Source: an uncultured Oscillospiraceae bacterium (GTDB lineage: Bacteria > Bacillota > Clostridia > Oscillospirales > Acutalibacteraceae). Taken from it: 6,490 nt of DNA. Below the pieces are notes generated by a model. That model did no database searches, was not told where the DNA came from, and saw nothing but the letters and a program-made list of their open reading frames with translations. Location of the stretch: the NCBI GenBank assembly GCA_900552285.1, contig URYV01000089.1:1-6490 (forward strand). The letters run 5' to 3'. This document shows, one piece after another, positions 1-4,968 of the stretch. Numbering within the stretch: position 1 is the first letter of the stretch; each line of letters starts with the position of its first letter. Position numbers and translations under genes: made by a program.

Positions 1-337
1 GGTGAGAGAAAGCGAGGGCAAAAACAAGGAAATAGGCATGATAAGAAATTTAAACGAGCTCGGAGAGACCCAAAAGCTTGTGAAAAAGCAGCTTGAGCTG
101 AGATATTTCACACCCAAGATCACTTCGGTCTATAAGGTCAAGGAGGAATACGGCTATTCCTACTGGGACGTAAATACCGACCGCGGCCCCTGCCGCTTTA
201 CCGCCGACGCAAACGGCGTGGTAAAGTTGTCGGCCACCCGCCTTATAGTGAACGACGTGGACGGAAACCGATTTGAAATTCCCGATGTTTCGGCTCTGTC
301 GTCAAAAGAGCTGAGAATGATAGACCTTTATATTTAA
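1..337 (+). CDS. DUF1854 family protein, 3' part (5' end outside the window)
   Basis: The reading frame is already open at the left edge, with its first whole codon at position 2. That codon is GTG, but I treat it as internal: it has no ribosome binding site in view and the family has residues before it. The 111 visible residues carry what I recall as the DUF1854 pattern: LELRYFTPKI (visible residues 31-40), WDVNTDRGPCRF (55-66), a stretch around LIVNDVDGNRFEIPD (81-95), and a Leu-rich end. There is no signal peptide or membrane segment in the visible part, so it is probably cytosolic. The family has no established biochemical role. It is typically encoded beside the kind of ABC exporter found 20 nt downstream, so it is probably an accessory subunit or regulator of that transporter; this is inference. 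The gene ends in TAA and shares an operon with the transporter. Family assignment is from remembered motifs, not a search. Confidence 0.8.
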   Translation, partial: VRESEGKNKEIGMIRNLNELGETQKLVKKQLELRYFTPKITSVYKVKEEYGYSYWDVNTDRGPCRFTADANGVVKLSATRLIVNDVDGNRFEIPDVSALSSKELRMIDLYI

Positions 338-357
338 TTACCTTCGAAAGGAAACTT

Positions 358-2547
358 ATGCGCCTTAATTTTAAACAGACCGACGGGTCGAAAAAAGCGC
401 TTGCGGCGGTAAATGCCGGCGACGTTAAATATTTTGTGCCTTATGACATAGACTCTCTCGGTAATTTTTGCTCCGACGGCTTTGTCGCGCTGACCGAAAA
501 GGCTCTTTACGTCATAAAGGGCGATCGGGTCGAGCGCACCTTCGAGCTTGAAAAATGCGGCGACATACGCTGCGAGGGAATGGTCGACTGCGGGCTGCTT
601 GTGATTAACTTCGACGGCGAGGATTTTGCCGCCGCCAAGTTCTCCATGAAGCATGTGGCAAGATATGCTTATGTCACGAGAGCCGCCCGCCTGCTCAAAA
701 GCGGCGACCTCCACCCGGTCGAAAGCCTTGAACCGGAAAATATATGCGAAAAATGCGGCAGAACCACTCCCGACACCGGCTCCTGCCCCCATTGCGACGG
801 AAAAAACCAAAGCATAAAAAGATTTTTCCGCCTTTGTAAGCCCTATGCCCCTCGGCTGTGCTTTATCTGGCTGCTCATGCTCATAACCTCGGGACTGACG
901 CTTTATCAGCAGCAATGGCAGCGCCTTTTTATAGACAACGTGCTTGTACCCGCAAGCGGCACCAAGGGACAGGTAATAACCTTTTTCGCCGTGCTTTTTG
1001 CGATTGTGGTCGCCACGCTTCTCATAAACATCTATAAAAAATATTTGGGAGTGCTGCTCGGCTCTCGAATGAGCATGGATCTCCGCCGCCGTCTGTTCAC
1101 CAAAATCGAGGAGCTGTCCCTTTCTTTTCAGGACAGCCGAAAGCCCGGCGACCTTATGAACAGGGTGACCGGCGACACCAGGGAAATCCGCGATTTCATG
1201 GAAAACACCTTCACGGGAATGTTTACCTATATAATTACCTTTATCGGCGCCCTTGTCATCATGCTGTCCATGAACGTCCGTCTTACCCTCATTTCCATGA
1301 TTTTCGTGCCGCTGATGTGGATTCTTCACAAGCTCTTTTGGGGCAAGATACGCCGAATTTTTTCCAGTCAGCGCAGGAGAGAGGACAATTTCAATTCCCG
1401 CCTTCAGGATGTTATCCAGGGAATGAAAATCGTCAAGTGCTTCGGAAAAGAAAAATACGAGGCCGAGAACTTCGACCGCGTTGCGGGAGAAAACGCCGAA
1501 ATTCAGGAGAAAAACGAGGTGTTTTGGGCAAAATTTCAGCCCTTTCTCGGCTTTGTTTTAAACTTCGGAACCCTTGCCGTGCTTTATTTCGGCGGAGTCG
1601 ATTCCTTAAAGGGAACAGGCTTTTCGGTGGGCGAAATGGTTCAGTTTGTGGGCTATTCGAATATGCTGTTCGGACCTCTCGGGTGGTTTACCTGGCTGCC
1701 CAGACGTCTTATGCGCCTTGAGGTCAGCATGAGCCGTATCGACGACGTTATGTCCAAAACCCCCGACATAACCGTGTCGGAAAATCCCGTCAGAAAAACG
1801 CCCGAGGGACGTGTGGAATTTAAAAATGTCACCTTCGGATATAAAAACTACGAGCCCATACTCAATAACGTTTCCTTTAAGGCCGAAAAGGGCGAAATGA
1901 TAGGCCTTGTGGGCGAGTCTGGAGCGGGAAAATCCACCGTCATAAATCTGCTGATGCGTCTTTACGACACCGATGAGGGCGAAATTCTTATAGACGGTGT
2001 CGACATTAAGGATTACGACCCCGAAACCCTTCACGGTATGATGGGCGTCGTGCTGCAGGAAAACTTCCTCTTTTCGGGAACGATTTTCGAAAACATAAGA
2101 TTTTCCTGTCCGAACGCTTCTCCCGAGCAGGTCATCATGGCCGCGAAAACCGCGGGAGCGCACGATTTTATCTGTAAATTTCCCGACGGTTATAATACCT
2201 ATGTGGGCGAAAAGGGACACCGTCTTTCGGGCGGCGAACGCCAGCGCATAGCCATTGCGAGGGCGATTTTGTCCGACCCCAAAATACTTATTCTCGACGA
2301 GGCCACCGCAAGTCTCGACACCGAAAGCGAATTTATGATTCAGCGCGCCATCGACCGCCTCAAGTCGGGACGAACCACCTTTGCCATAGCTCACCGCCTT
2401 TCCACCCTTAAAAATGCCGACCGCATAATCGTCATCGACAATCACCGAGTGGCCGAAAGCGGCAGCCATAAGCAGCTTATGGAGCACGGGCGCATTTACA
2501 AGGGACTTGTGGAGGCGCAGCTTGAAATGCACGCCGTCAGGGAATGA
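358..2547 (+). CDS. ABC exporter (fused membrane and ATPase domains) with N-terminal PH-like region and zinc ribbon
   Basis: This is a half-transporter of 729 residues, about 150 longer than a usual MsbA-type exporter. Residues 1-120 are soluble and beta-rich (for example FVALTEKALYVIKGDRVER, 42-60), resembling a bacterial PH/GRAM-like fold. A zinc ribbon follows (C130, C133, C143, C146). About six membrane helices lie near 164-184, 205-225, 286-305, 308-326, 393-412 and 428-447. The ATPase domain (485-729) is intact: A-loop Y495, Walker A GESGAGKST 519-527, Q567, signature LSGGE 623-627, Walker B ILILDE 643-648, D-loop SLD, H679. It should work as a homodimer in the inner membrane, exporting an unknown substrate. 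The ATG is preceded by AAAGGA with a 5-nt gap. The layout matches exporters annotated as cyanophycin-metabolism-associated, which also sit beside DUF1854 genes. No cyanophycin gene is visible here, so the substrate is unassigned. No intrinsic terminator follows directly. Confidence 0.94.
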   Translation: MRLNFKQTDGSKKALAAVNAGDVKYFVPYDIDSLGNFCSDGFVALTEKALYVIKGDRVERTFELEKCGDIRCEGMVDCGLLVINFDGEDFAAAKFSMKHVARYAYVTRAARLLKSGDLHPVESLEPENICEKCGRTTPDTGSCPHCDGKNQSIKRFFRLCKPYAPRLCFIWLLMLITSGLTLYQQQWQRLFIDNVLVPASGTKGQVITFFAVLFAIVVATLLINIYKKYLGVLLGSRMSMDLRRRLFTKIEELSLSFQDSRKPGDLMNRVTGDTREIRDFMENTFTGMFTYIITFIGALVIMLSMNVRLTLISMIFVPLMWILHKLFWGKIRRIFSSQRRREDNFNSRLQDVIQGMKIVKCFGKEKYEAENFDRVAGENAEIQEKNEVFWAKFQPFLGFVLNFGTLAVLYFGGVDSLKGTGFSVGEMVQFVGYSNMLFGPLGWFTWLPRRLMRLEVSMSRIDDVMSKTPDITVSENPVRKTPEGRVEFKNVTFGYKNYEPILNNVSFKAEKGEMIGLVGESGAGKSTVINLLMRLYDTDEGEILIDGVDIKDYDPETLHGMMGVVLQENFLFSGTIFENIRFSCPNASPEQVIMAAKTAGAHDFICKFPDGYNTYVGEKGHRLSGGERQRIAIARAILSDPKILILDEATASLDTESEFMIQRAIDRLKSGRTTFAIAHRLSTLKNADRIIVIDNHRVAESGSHKQLMEHGRIYKGLVEAQLEMHAVRE

Positions 2548-2651
2548 GTTTGAAAGCCGCGTCGGCGGGTGTGTGCCGCCCCGAAGGCAAAATCGGCAGA
2601 GAAATTTAACGATGCTCTCGGCGAAGGGCTTAAAGAAATAATAAAAAGTCC
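2548..2651 (+). other. Non-coding tail after the ABC gene with a GC-rich hairpin
   Basis: No credible gene lies here. A GGCGG/CCGCC stem (2564-2568 and 2576-2580) with a 7-nt loop follows the transporter stop codon, but it has no T-run, so it is not an ordinary intrinsic terminator. Transporter transcripts may therefore continue into the tRNA and stop at its terminator, or the hairpin may protect the mRNA 3' end. Confidence 0.4.
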
Positions 2652-2680
2652 TTGCATTTGCCGACAATTTAATGTATAAT
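2652..2680 (+). promoter_or_regulatory. Promoter of tRNA-Leu
   Basis: A perfect -10 box TATAAT (2675-2680) lies 17 nt downstream of a weaker -35 box, TTGCAT (2652-2657). Transcription should start near 2687, only a few bases before the tRNA 5' end at 2691, so the 5' leader removed by RNase P would be very short. Confidence 0.75.
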
Positions 2681-2690
2681 CTTAAGGCAC

Positions 2691-2777
2691 GCCGGTGTGA
2701 TGGAATTGGCAGACGTGCCGGACTCAAAATCCGGTGGTGGCGACACCGTATCGGTTCGACCCCGATCACCGGCACCA
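2691..2777 (+). tRNA. tRNA-Leu (anticodon CAA)
   Basis: This is a complete class II cloverleaf of 87 nt. The acceptor stem is GCCGGTG/CACCGGC (2691-2697 with 2767-2773). A short D arm carries the AATTGGCAGA loop. The anticodon stem is CCGGA/TCCGG with loop CTCAAAA (2723-2729), giving anticodon CAA at 2725-2727, which reads the leucine codon UUG. The long variable arm pairs GGTG with CACC around GCGA, as expected for leucine. The T arm is ATCGG/CCGAT with loop TTCGACC. The discriminator is A2774 and the CCA end (2775-2777) is encoded. It has its own promoter just upstream, and the terminator begins directly after the CCA. Confidence 0.98.
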
Positions 2778-2820
2778 AAAAAGCGATTCGTCTTGTTTTT
2801 GCAAGTCGGATCGCTTTTTT
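2778..2820. terminator. Bidirectional intrinsic terminator shared by tRNA-Leu and the radical SAM gene
   Basis: A long stem pairs 2783-2795 (GCGATTCGTCTTG) with 2802-2814 (CAAGTCGGATCGC), with one G-T wobble, one T-T mismatch and a TTTTTG loop. It is flanked by A-runs on the left and T-runs (2815-2820) on the right. Read on the plus strand it ends the tRNA transcript. Read on the minus strand the left A-run becomes a T-run and ends the radical SAM transcript, whose stop codon is at 2825-2827. The left A-run includes the final A of the tRNA CCA. Confidence 0.93.
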
Positions 2821-2824
2821 ATGT

Positions 2825-3748
2825 TTATTCGTTTGCTGCGTCGGTTTGCGACAGGCTGCCTTGAACAACGTCGTGTTCATTTAAATACCGATTCACGGCG
2901 TTGAGCACGGTTTTTTTGTCGGCGCTCCAAAGAGGAGCAATCAGCAGTTTTTTTGGTCCGTCGCCGGTCAGGCGGTGGATGACGATGTTTTTCGGCAAAA
3001 GCTTCAGGCAATGCGCGACGGTTTCGATATATTCATTCATCGACAGCGTTTTGACCTTTCCCTCGGCATAAAGACGGGCAAGGGCGGTGCCCTTAAGCAC
3101 ATGGAGCAGCTGCAGCTTGACGCCGTTTATCGGAAGAGACGAGATATGCTGCACCGTTTTATAAACATCCTCCTCGGTTTCACCGGGAAGTCCGATTATT
3201 ATGTGGACGACAACGTCGACGTTGATTTTTCGGAGCTTTCGGACGGCACCGTCAAATACGTCGAGAGTGTAGCCTCGGTTTATGAATTTTGCCGTGGTTT
3301 CGTTTGCCGTTTGAAGGCCGAGCTCCACAAAAACAGGCTTGATTTTGTTTGTTTCGTCAAGAAGGTTCAGCACAGCTTCTCCGAGGCAATCGGGGCGGGT
3401 TGCTATTGACAGGGCGGTAATGTCGGAGCGGTTTGCCGCCTCAAGATATATCTTCCTTAAATAATCTATGGGGCCGTAGGTGTTTGAATAGGCCTGAAAG
3501 TATGCGATATATTTACCCTCGCGTATCTTTTTCGAAACCCGTGGTTTTGCCCTTTCGATTTGTTCGGCTATCGACAGGGAAGGACATTCGGCAAAGTCTC
3601 CCGAGCCGCCTTCCGAGCAAAAAATGCAGCCGCCGTACCCTGCCGTCCCGTCTCGGTTGGGGCAGGAGAGTCCCGCATTCAGCGACAGCTTGTATACCTT
3701 GCAGCCGAAACGCTCCTTTAAATATCCGTTAAGTGAATTGTAATACAT
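2825..3748 (-). CDS. Radical SAM protein, TIGR01212 / YhcC family
   Basis: The protein has 307 residues from the chosen start, close to the family's usual size. The 4Fe-4S cluster motif is C29-X11-C41-X2-C44 within a CPNRDGTAGYGGCIFC block (29-44), the hallmark of this family and of the wider Elp3/MiaB-like radical SAM group. Also visible are LGLQTANE (143-150), IIGLPGE (184-190) and HRLTGDGP (258-265). It should bind S-adenosylmethionine and a 4Fe-4S cluster in the cytosol. The reaction and substrate of this family are, to my knowledge, not established. I choose ATG at 3748: it has GGAG with a 6-nt gap (3755-3758), family members begin at about this point (YYNSLNGYLKERFG), and the promoter's -10 box overlaps the next in-frame ATG upstream (3778). 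Starts at 3778 (317 residues) or a TTG at 3805 remain formally possible. It converges on tRNA-Leu. Confidence 0.92.
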   Translation of the reverse strand: MYYNSLNGYLKERFGCKVYKLSLNAGLSCPNRDGTAGYGGCIFCSEGGSGDFAECPSLSIAEQIERAKPRVSKKIREGKYIAYFQAYSNTYGPIDYLRKIYLEAANRSDITALSIATRPDCLGEAVLNLLDETNKIKPVFVELGLQTANETTAKFINRGYTLDVFDGAVRKLRKINVDVVVHIIIGLPGETEEDVYKTVQHISSLPINGVKLQLLHVLKGTALARLYAEGKVKTLSMNEYIETVAHCLKLLPKNIVIHRLTGDGPKKLLIAPLWSADKKTVLNAVNRYLNEHDVVQGSLSQTDAANE

Positions 3749-3776
3749 ATTGTTCTCCGAGTGAAAATATGTGTCC

Positions 3777-3805
3777 ATTATATCACCCTTTTTAAAAAGA
3801 CTCAA
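3777..3805 (-). promoter_or_regulatory. Promoter of the radical SAM gene (extended -10)
   Basis: On the minus strand TTGAGT (3800-3805) is followed after exactly 17 nt by TATAAT (3777-3782), with TGA directly before the -10 to make an extended -10 element. Transcription should begin near 3770, leaving a leader of about 20 nt that carries the GGAG site ahead of the ATG at 3748. Confidence 0.78.
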
Positions 3806-3832
3806 CCGTGTTTCGGATAAACGAGCCGCCCG

Positions 3833-3883
3833 AAAAAAGGCAAAAACGCCGCGGGGCTTCCCACGGCGTTCCTGCGTTTTGCC
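3833..3883 (-). terminator. Intrinsic terminator of the DUF6514-like gene
   Basis: On the minus strand, immediately after the TAA stop codon, an 11-bp stem (AACGCCGTGGG with CCCGCGGCGTT, one mismatch, loop AAGC) is enclosed by an outer GGCAAA/TTTGCC pairing with a one-sided bulge. A run of six T follows (3838-3833). It separates this transcript from the radical SAM gene downstream, which has its own promoter. Confidence 0.85.
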
Positions 3884-4129
3884 TTACATCCCATATCGTT
3901 CGGTAAGAAAATCATCCACAAGCTCGTCAAGAACCGAAAGGTCGAACTGCGCCGCAGACAGCCTTCTCCCAAAGGCCTCAAGAGCGGCTCTGTCGTCGGA
4001 AATGTCTTCGACGACACGGGTTTTACCGTCAAAGCTTACGGAAATACCGAATGTTACGGCGTTTTTGATCAGAGGGTCACAGGGATGACATTTGATAAGG
4101 CGGACAATGTTTCTTTCATGCTTTTTCAT
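3884..4129 (-). CDS. DUF6514-like small protein
   Basis: This is an 81-residue protein without signal peptide, membrane helix or cysteine motif. Its core (VTFGISVSFDG, residues 25-35; VVEDISDD, 39-46; a Leu-rich helix ending in VLDELVDDFLTERYG) resembles what I remember of DUF6514, a short clostridial family with a conserved EDIS motif and a C-terminal DFL-type helix. No function is known to me. The start ATG at 4129 is supported by GGAGG (4138-4142) with an 8-nt gap. The gene is a stand-alone unit: its own promoter at 4177-4204, possible operators around it and its own terminator directly after the stop. The neighbouring genes do not suggest a pathway. That it is a gene is well supported by the flanking signals; the family name is less certain. 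Confidence 0.68.
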   Translation of the reverse strand: MKKHERNIVRLIKCHPCDPLIKNAVTFGISVSFDGKTRVVEDISDDRAALEAFGRRLSAAQFDLSVLDELVDDFLTERYGM

Positions 4130-4152
4130 AACTCAAACCTCCGTAAAACCTC

Positions 4153-4173
4153 TTTGTGAATTTAAATCACAAA
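4153..4173. promoter_or_regulatory. Operator-like inverted repeat, GlnR/TnrA-box type
   Basis: Perfect 7-nt arms TTTGTGA and TCACAAA are separated by 7 nt. The core TGTGA-N7-TCACA fits the TGTNA-N7-TNACA consensus of the Bacillota nitrogen regulators GlnR and TnrA exactly. It overlaps the expected transcription start (about 4170) of the DUF6514-like gene, a typical repressor position. The binding protein is inferred. Confidence 0.5.
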
Positions 4174-4176
4174 CAT

Positions 4177-4204
4177 ATAATATCATTCTTTGGAAAAATG
4201 TCAA
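4177..4204 (-). promoter_or_regulatory. Promoter of the DUF6514-like gene
   Basis: On the minus strand a perfect -35 box TTGACA (4199-4204) is followed after 16 nt by TATTAT (4177-4182), preceded by TGA as an extended -10. Transcription should start near 4170, about 40 nt before the start codon. Confidence 0.78.
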
Positions 4205-4211
4205 TAGTTTC

Positions 4212-4228
4212 GGTGACAAAAAATCACC
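4212..4228. promoter_or_regulatory. Second operator-like inverted repeat upstream of the DUF6514 promoter
   Basis: GGTGA and TCACC are separated by seven bases (CAAAAAA), the same GTGA-N7-TCAC geometry as the repeat at 4153-4173. It differs from the GlnR/TnrA consensus at only the outermost base of each half. It lies just upstream of the -35 box. The centres of the two repeats are about 57 nt apart and bracket the promoter. Confidence 0.4.
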
Positions 4229-4398
4229 AAATCTGCATTTTGCACATAAATTCGTTAGTCAATTCCTTGTATTTGTAAGATAATTTGGTCAAAACAGACA
4301 ATAAATTCATTTATAGAAAAATAAAAACAATGCCGAAAGGGAAAATAAACAGGGTGCGGCGACAAAAAACGCCGATGTTCCGACGGTGTTTAAAGCTC
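4229..4398. other. AT-rich divergent intergenic region, no gene found
   Basis: No convincing gene lies between the two divergent promoters; the open frames here lack ribosome binding sites and family features. Small inverted repeats are ATAAAT-TC-ATTTAT (4301-4314) and CGGCG/CGCCG around ACAAAAAA (4357-4374). The latter lies 25 nt upstream of the greA -35 box. Neither matches a regulator site I recognise. Confidence 0.5.
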
Positions 4399-4427
4399 TT
4401 GACATTCGCGGTGTTTTTGAATATAAT
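4399..4427 (+). promoter_or_regulatory. Consensus sigma-A promoter of greA-lysS
   Basis: TTGACA (4399-4404) and TATAAT (4422-4427) are both perfect consensus boxes with the optimal 17-nt spacing. Transcription should start near 4434, giving a leader of about 45 nt before greA. Such a promoter predicts high constitutive expression unless restrained, for example by the leader hairpin. Confidence 0.92.
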
Positions 4428-4440
4428 TATAAGGATTAAA

Positions 4441-4461
4441 CTCCGCTTTCGGAGGCTTTTT
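4441..4461 (+). terminator. Possible attenuator hairpin in the greA leader
   Basis: A CTCCG/CGGAG stem (4441-4445 with 4450-4454, loop CTTT) is followed by GC and five T (4457-4461), all between the promoter and the ribosome binding site. The stem is short, so any termination would be partial. A stopped transcript would be only about 28 nt. Confidence 0.4.
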
Positions 4462-4478
4462 GAAAGGAAGATTTTACA

Positions 4479-4955
4479 ATGGCAATCAAAGAAATCAAAC
4501 TTACTGCCGAAGGTCTTAAAAACTATGAAAACGAGCTTGACGAGCTGAAAAACGTCAAACGAAAAGAGGTCTCGGAGAAAATAAAGGTTGCCCTTTCTTT
4601 CGGCGACCTTTCGGAAAACAGCGAATATGACGAGGCCAAAAACGAGCAGGCCAAGGTTGAAGCCCGAATTGCCGAGCTTGAGGCCATGCTCAAGGTCGCA
4701 AAGGTAATCAGCGAGGAGGAAATGTCGGCCGACACCGTTCACCTCGGCTCTAAGGTCAAGGTTTACGATAAGGAATTCGACGAAGAGGTCACCTATCTTA
4801 TCGTCGGCACCGCCGAGGCCAGCCCTTCCGACGGAAAAATTTCCGACGAATCCCCCATCGGCAAAGCTCTTCTCGGGGCAAAGGCGGGAAAGACCGTTCA
4901 TGCCGAGACTCCCGGCGGCGTCGCCGAGCTTAAGGTTTTGGAAATAATCAAGTAA
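4479..4955 (+). CDS. greA: Transcript cleavage factor GreA
   Basis: At 158 residues this is full length for GreA. The N-terminal coiled-coil hairpin (about 1-78) carries the acidic tip GDLSENSEYDEAK (42-54), with D43 and E46 matching the residues that coordinate the catalytic Mg2+ in the RNA polymerase secondary channel. The C-terminal FKBP-like domain (about 84-158) includes the SPIGKALLGAKAG block (125-137). It rescues backtracked RNA polymerase by stimulating cleavage of the nascent RNA 3' end. The ATG follows an AAAGGA site with a 10-nt gap, a little long. It is driven by the consensus promoter at 4399 and is followed 13 nt later by lysS, a common clostridial arrangement. Confidence 0.98.
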   Translation: MAIKEIKLTAEGLKNYENELDELKNVKRKEVSEKIKVALSFGDLSENSEYDEAKNEQAKVEARIAELEAMLKVAKVISEEEMSADTVHLGSKVKVYDKEFDEEVTYLIVGTAEASPSDGKISDESPIGKALLGAKAGKTVHAETPGGVAELKVLEIIK

Positions 4956-4968
4956 TTGGAGAATATAT

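Noticed and set aside
334..1329. 331-residue minus-strand open frame opposite the ABC transporter
   Set aside because: It lies wholly antisense to a transporter with intact membrane and N-terminal regions, is His/Lys-rich without any family motif, and has no supporting ribosome binding site.
1..2547. Calling the transporter a cyanophycin exporter
   Set aside because: The architecture is similar to what I recall for cyanophycin-associated transporters, but no cyanophycin synthetase or cyanophycinase is visible, so the substrate is left open.
2544..2609. 21-codon frame starting at an ATGA overlap with the ABC stop codon
   Set aside because: It has no recognisable features, no separate ribosome binding site and runs through the GC-rich hairpin; too weak to call a gene.
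1606..2880. 424-residue minus-strand open frame
   Set aside because: It overlaps the ATPase domain, the tRNA and the terminator on the opposite strand; it is a shadow of the biased codon use of the transporter.
2672..2884. 70-residue plus-strand open frame
   Set aside because: It spans tRNA-Leu and its terminator, so it is a translation of structured RNA sequence.
4153..4173. CRP-type site reading of the TGTGA/TCACA repeat
   Set aside because: CRP sites have a 6-nt spacer; here the spacer is 7, which fits the GlnR/TnrA class better.
4092..4283. 63-residue plus-strand open frame in the divergent intergenic region
   Set aside because: It starts inside the DUF6514-like gene on the other strand and covers that gene's promoter and operator-like sites.
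4362..4395. Possible minus-strand terminator at the CACCG/CGGCG pairing followed by a T-run
   Set aside because: The stem is short with a mismatch and no minus-strand gene lies upstream for it to terminate.
4285..4548. 87-residue plus-strand open frame before greA
   Set aside because: It crosses the greA promoter and leader and overlaps the greA start in another frame; the composition is that of translated AT-rich DNA.
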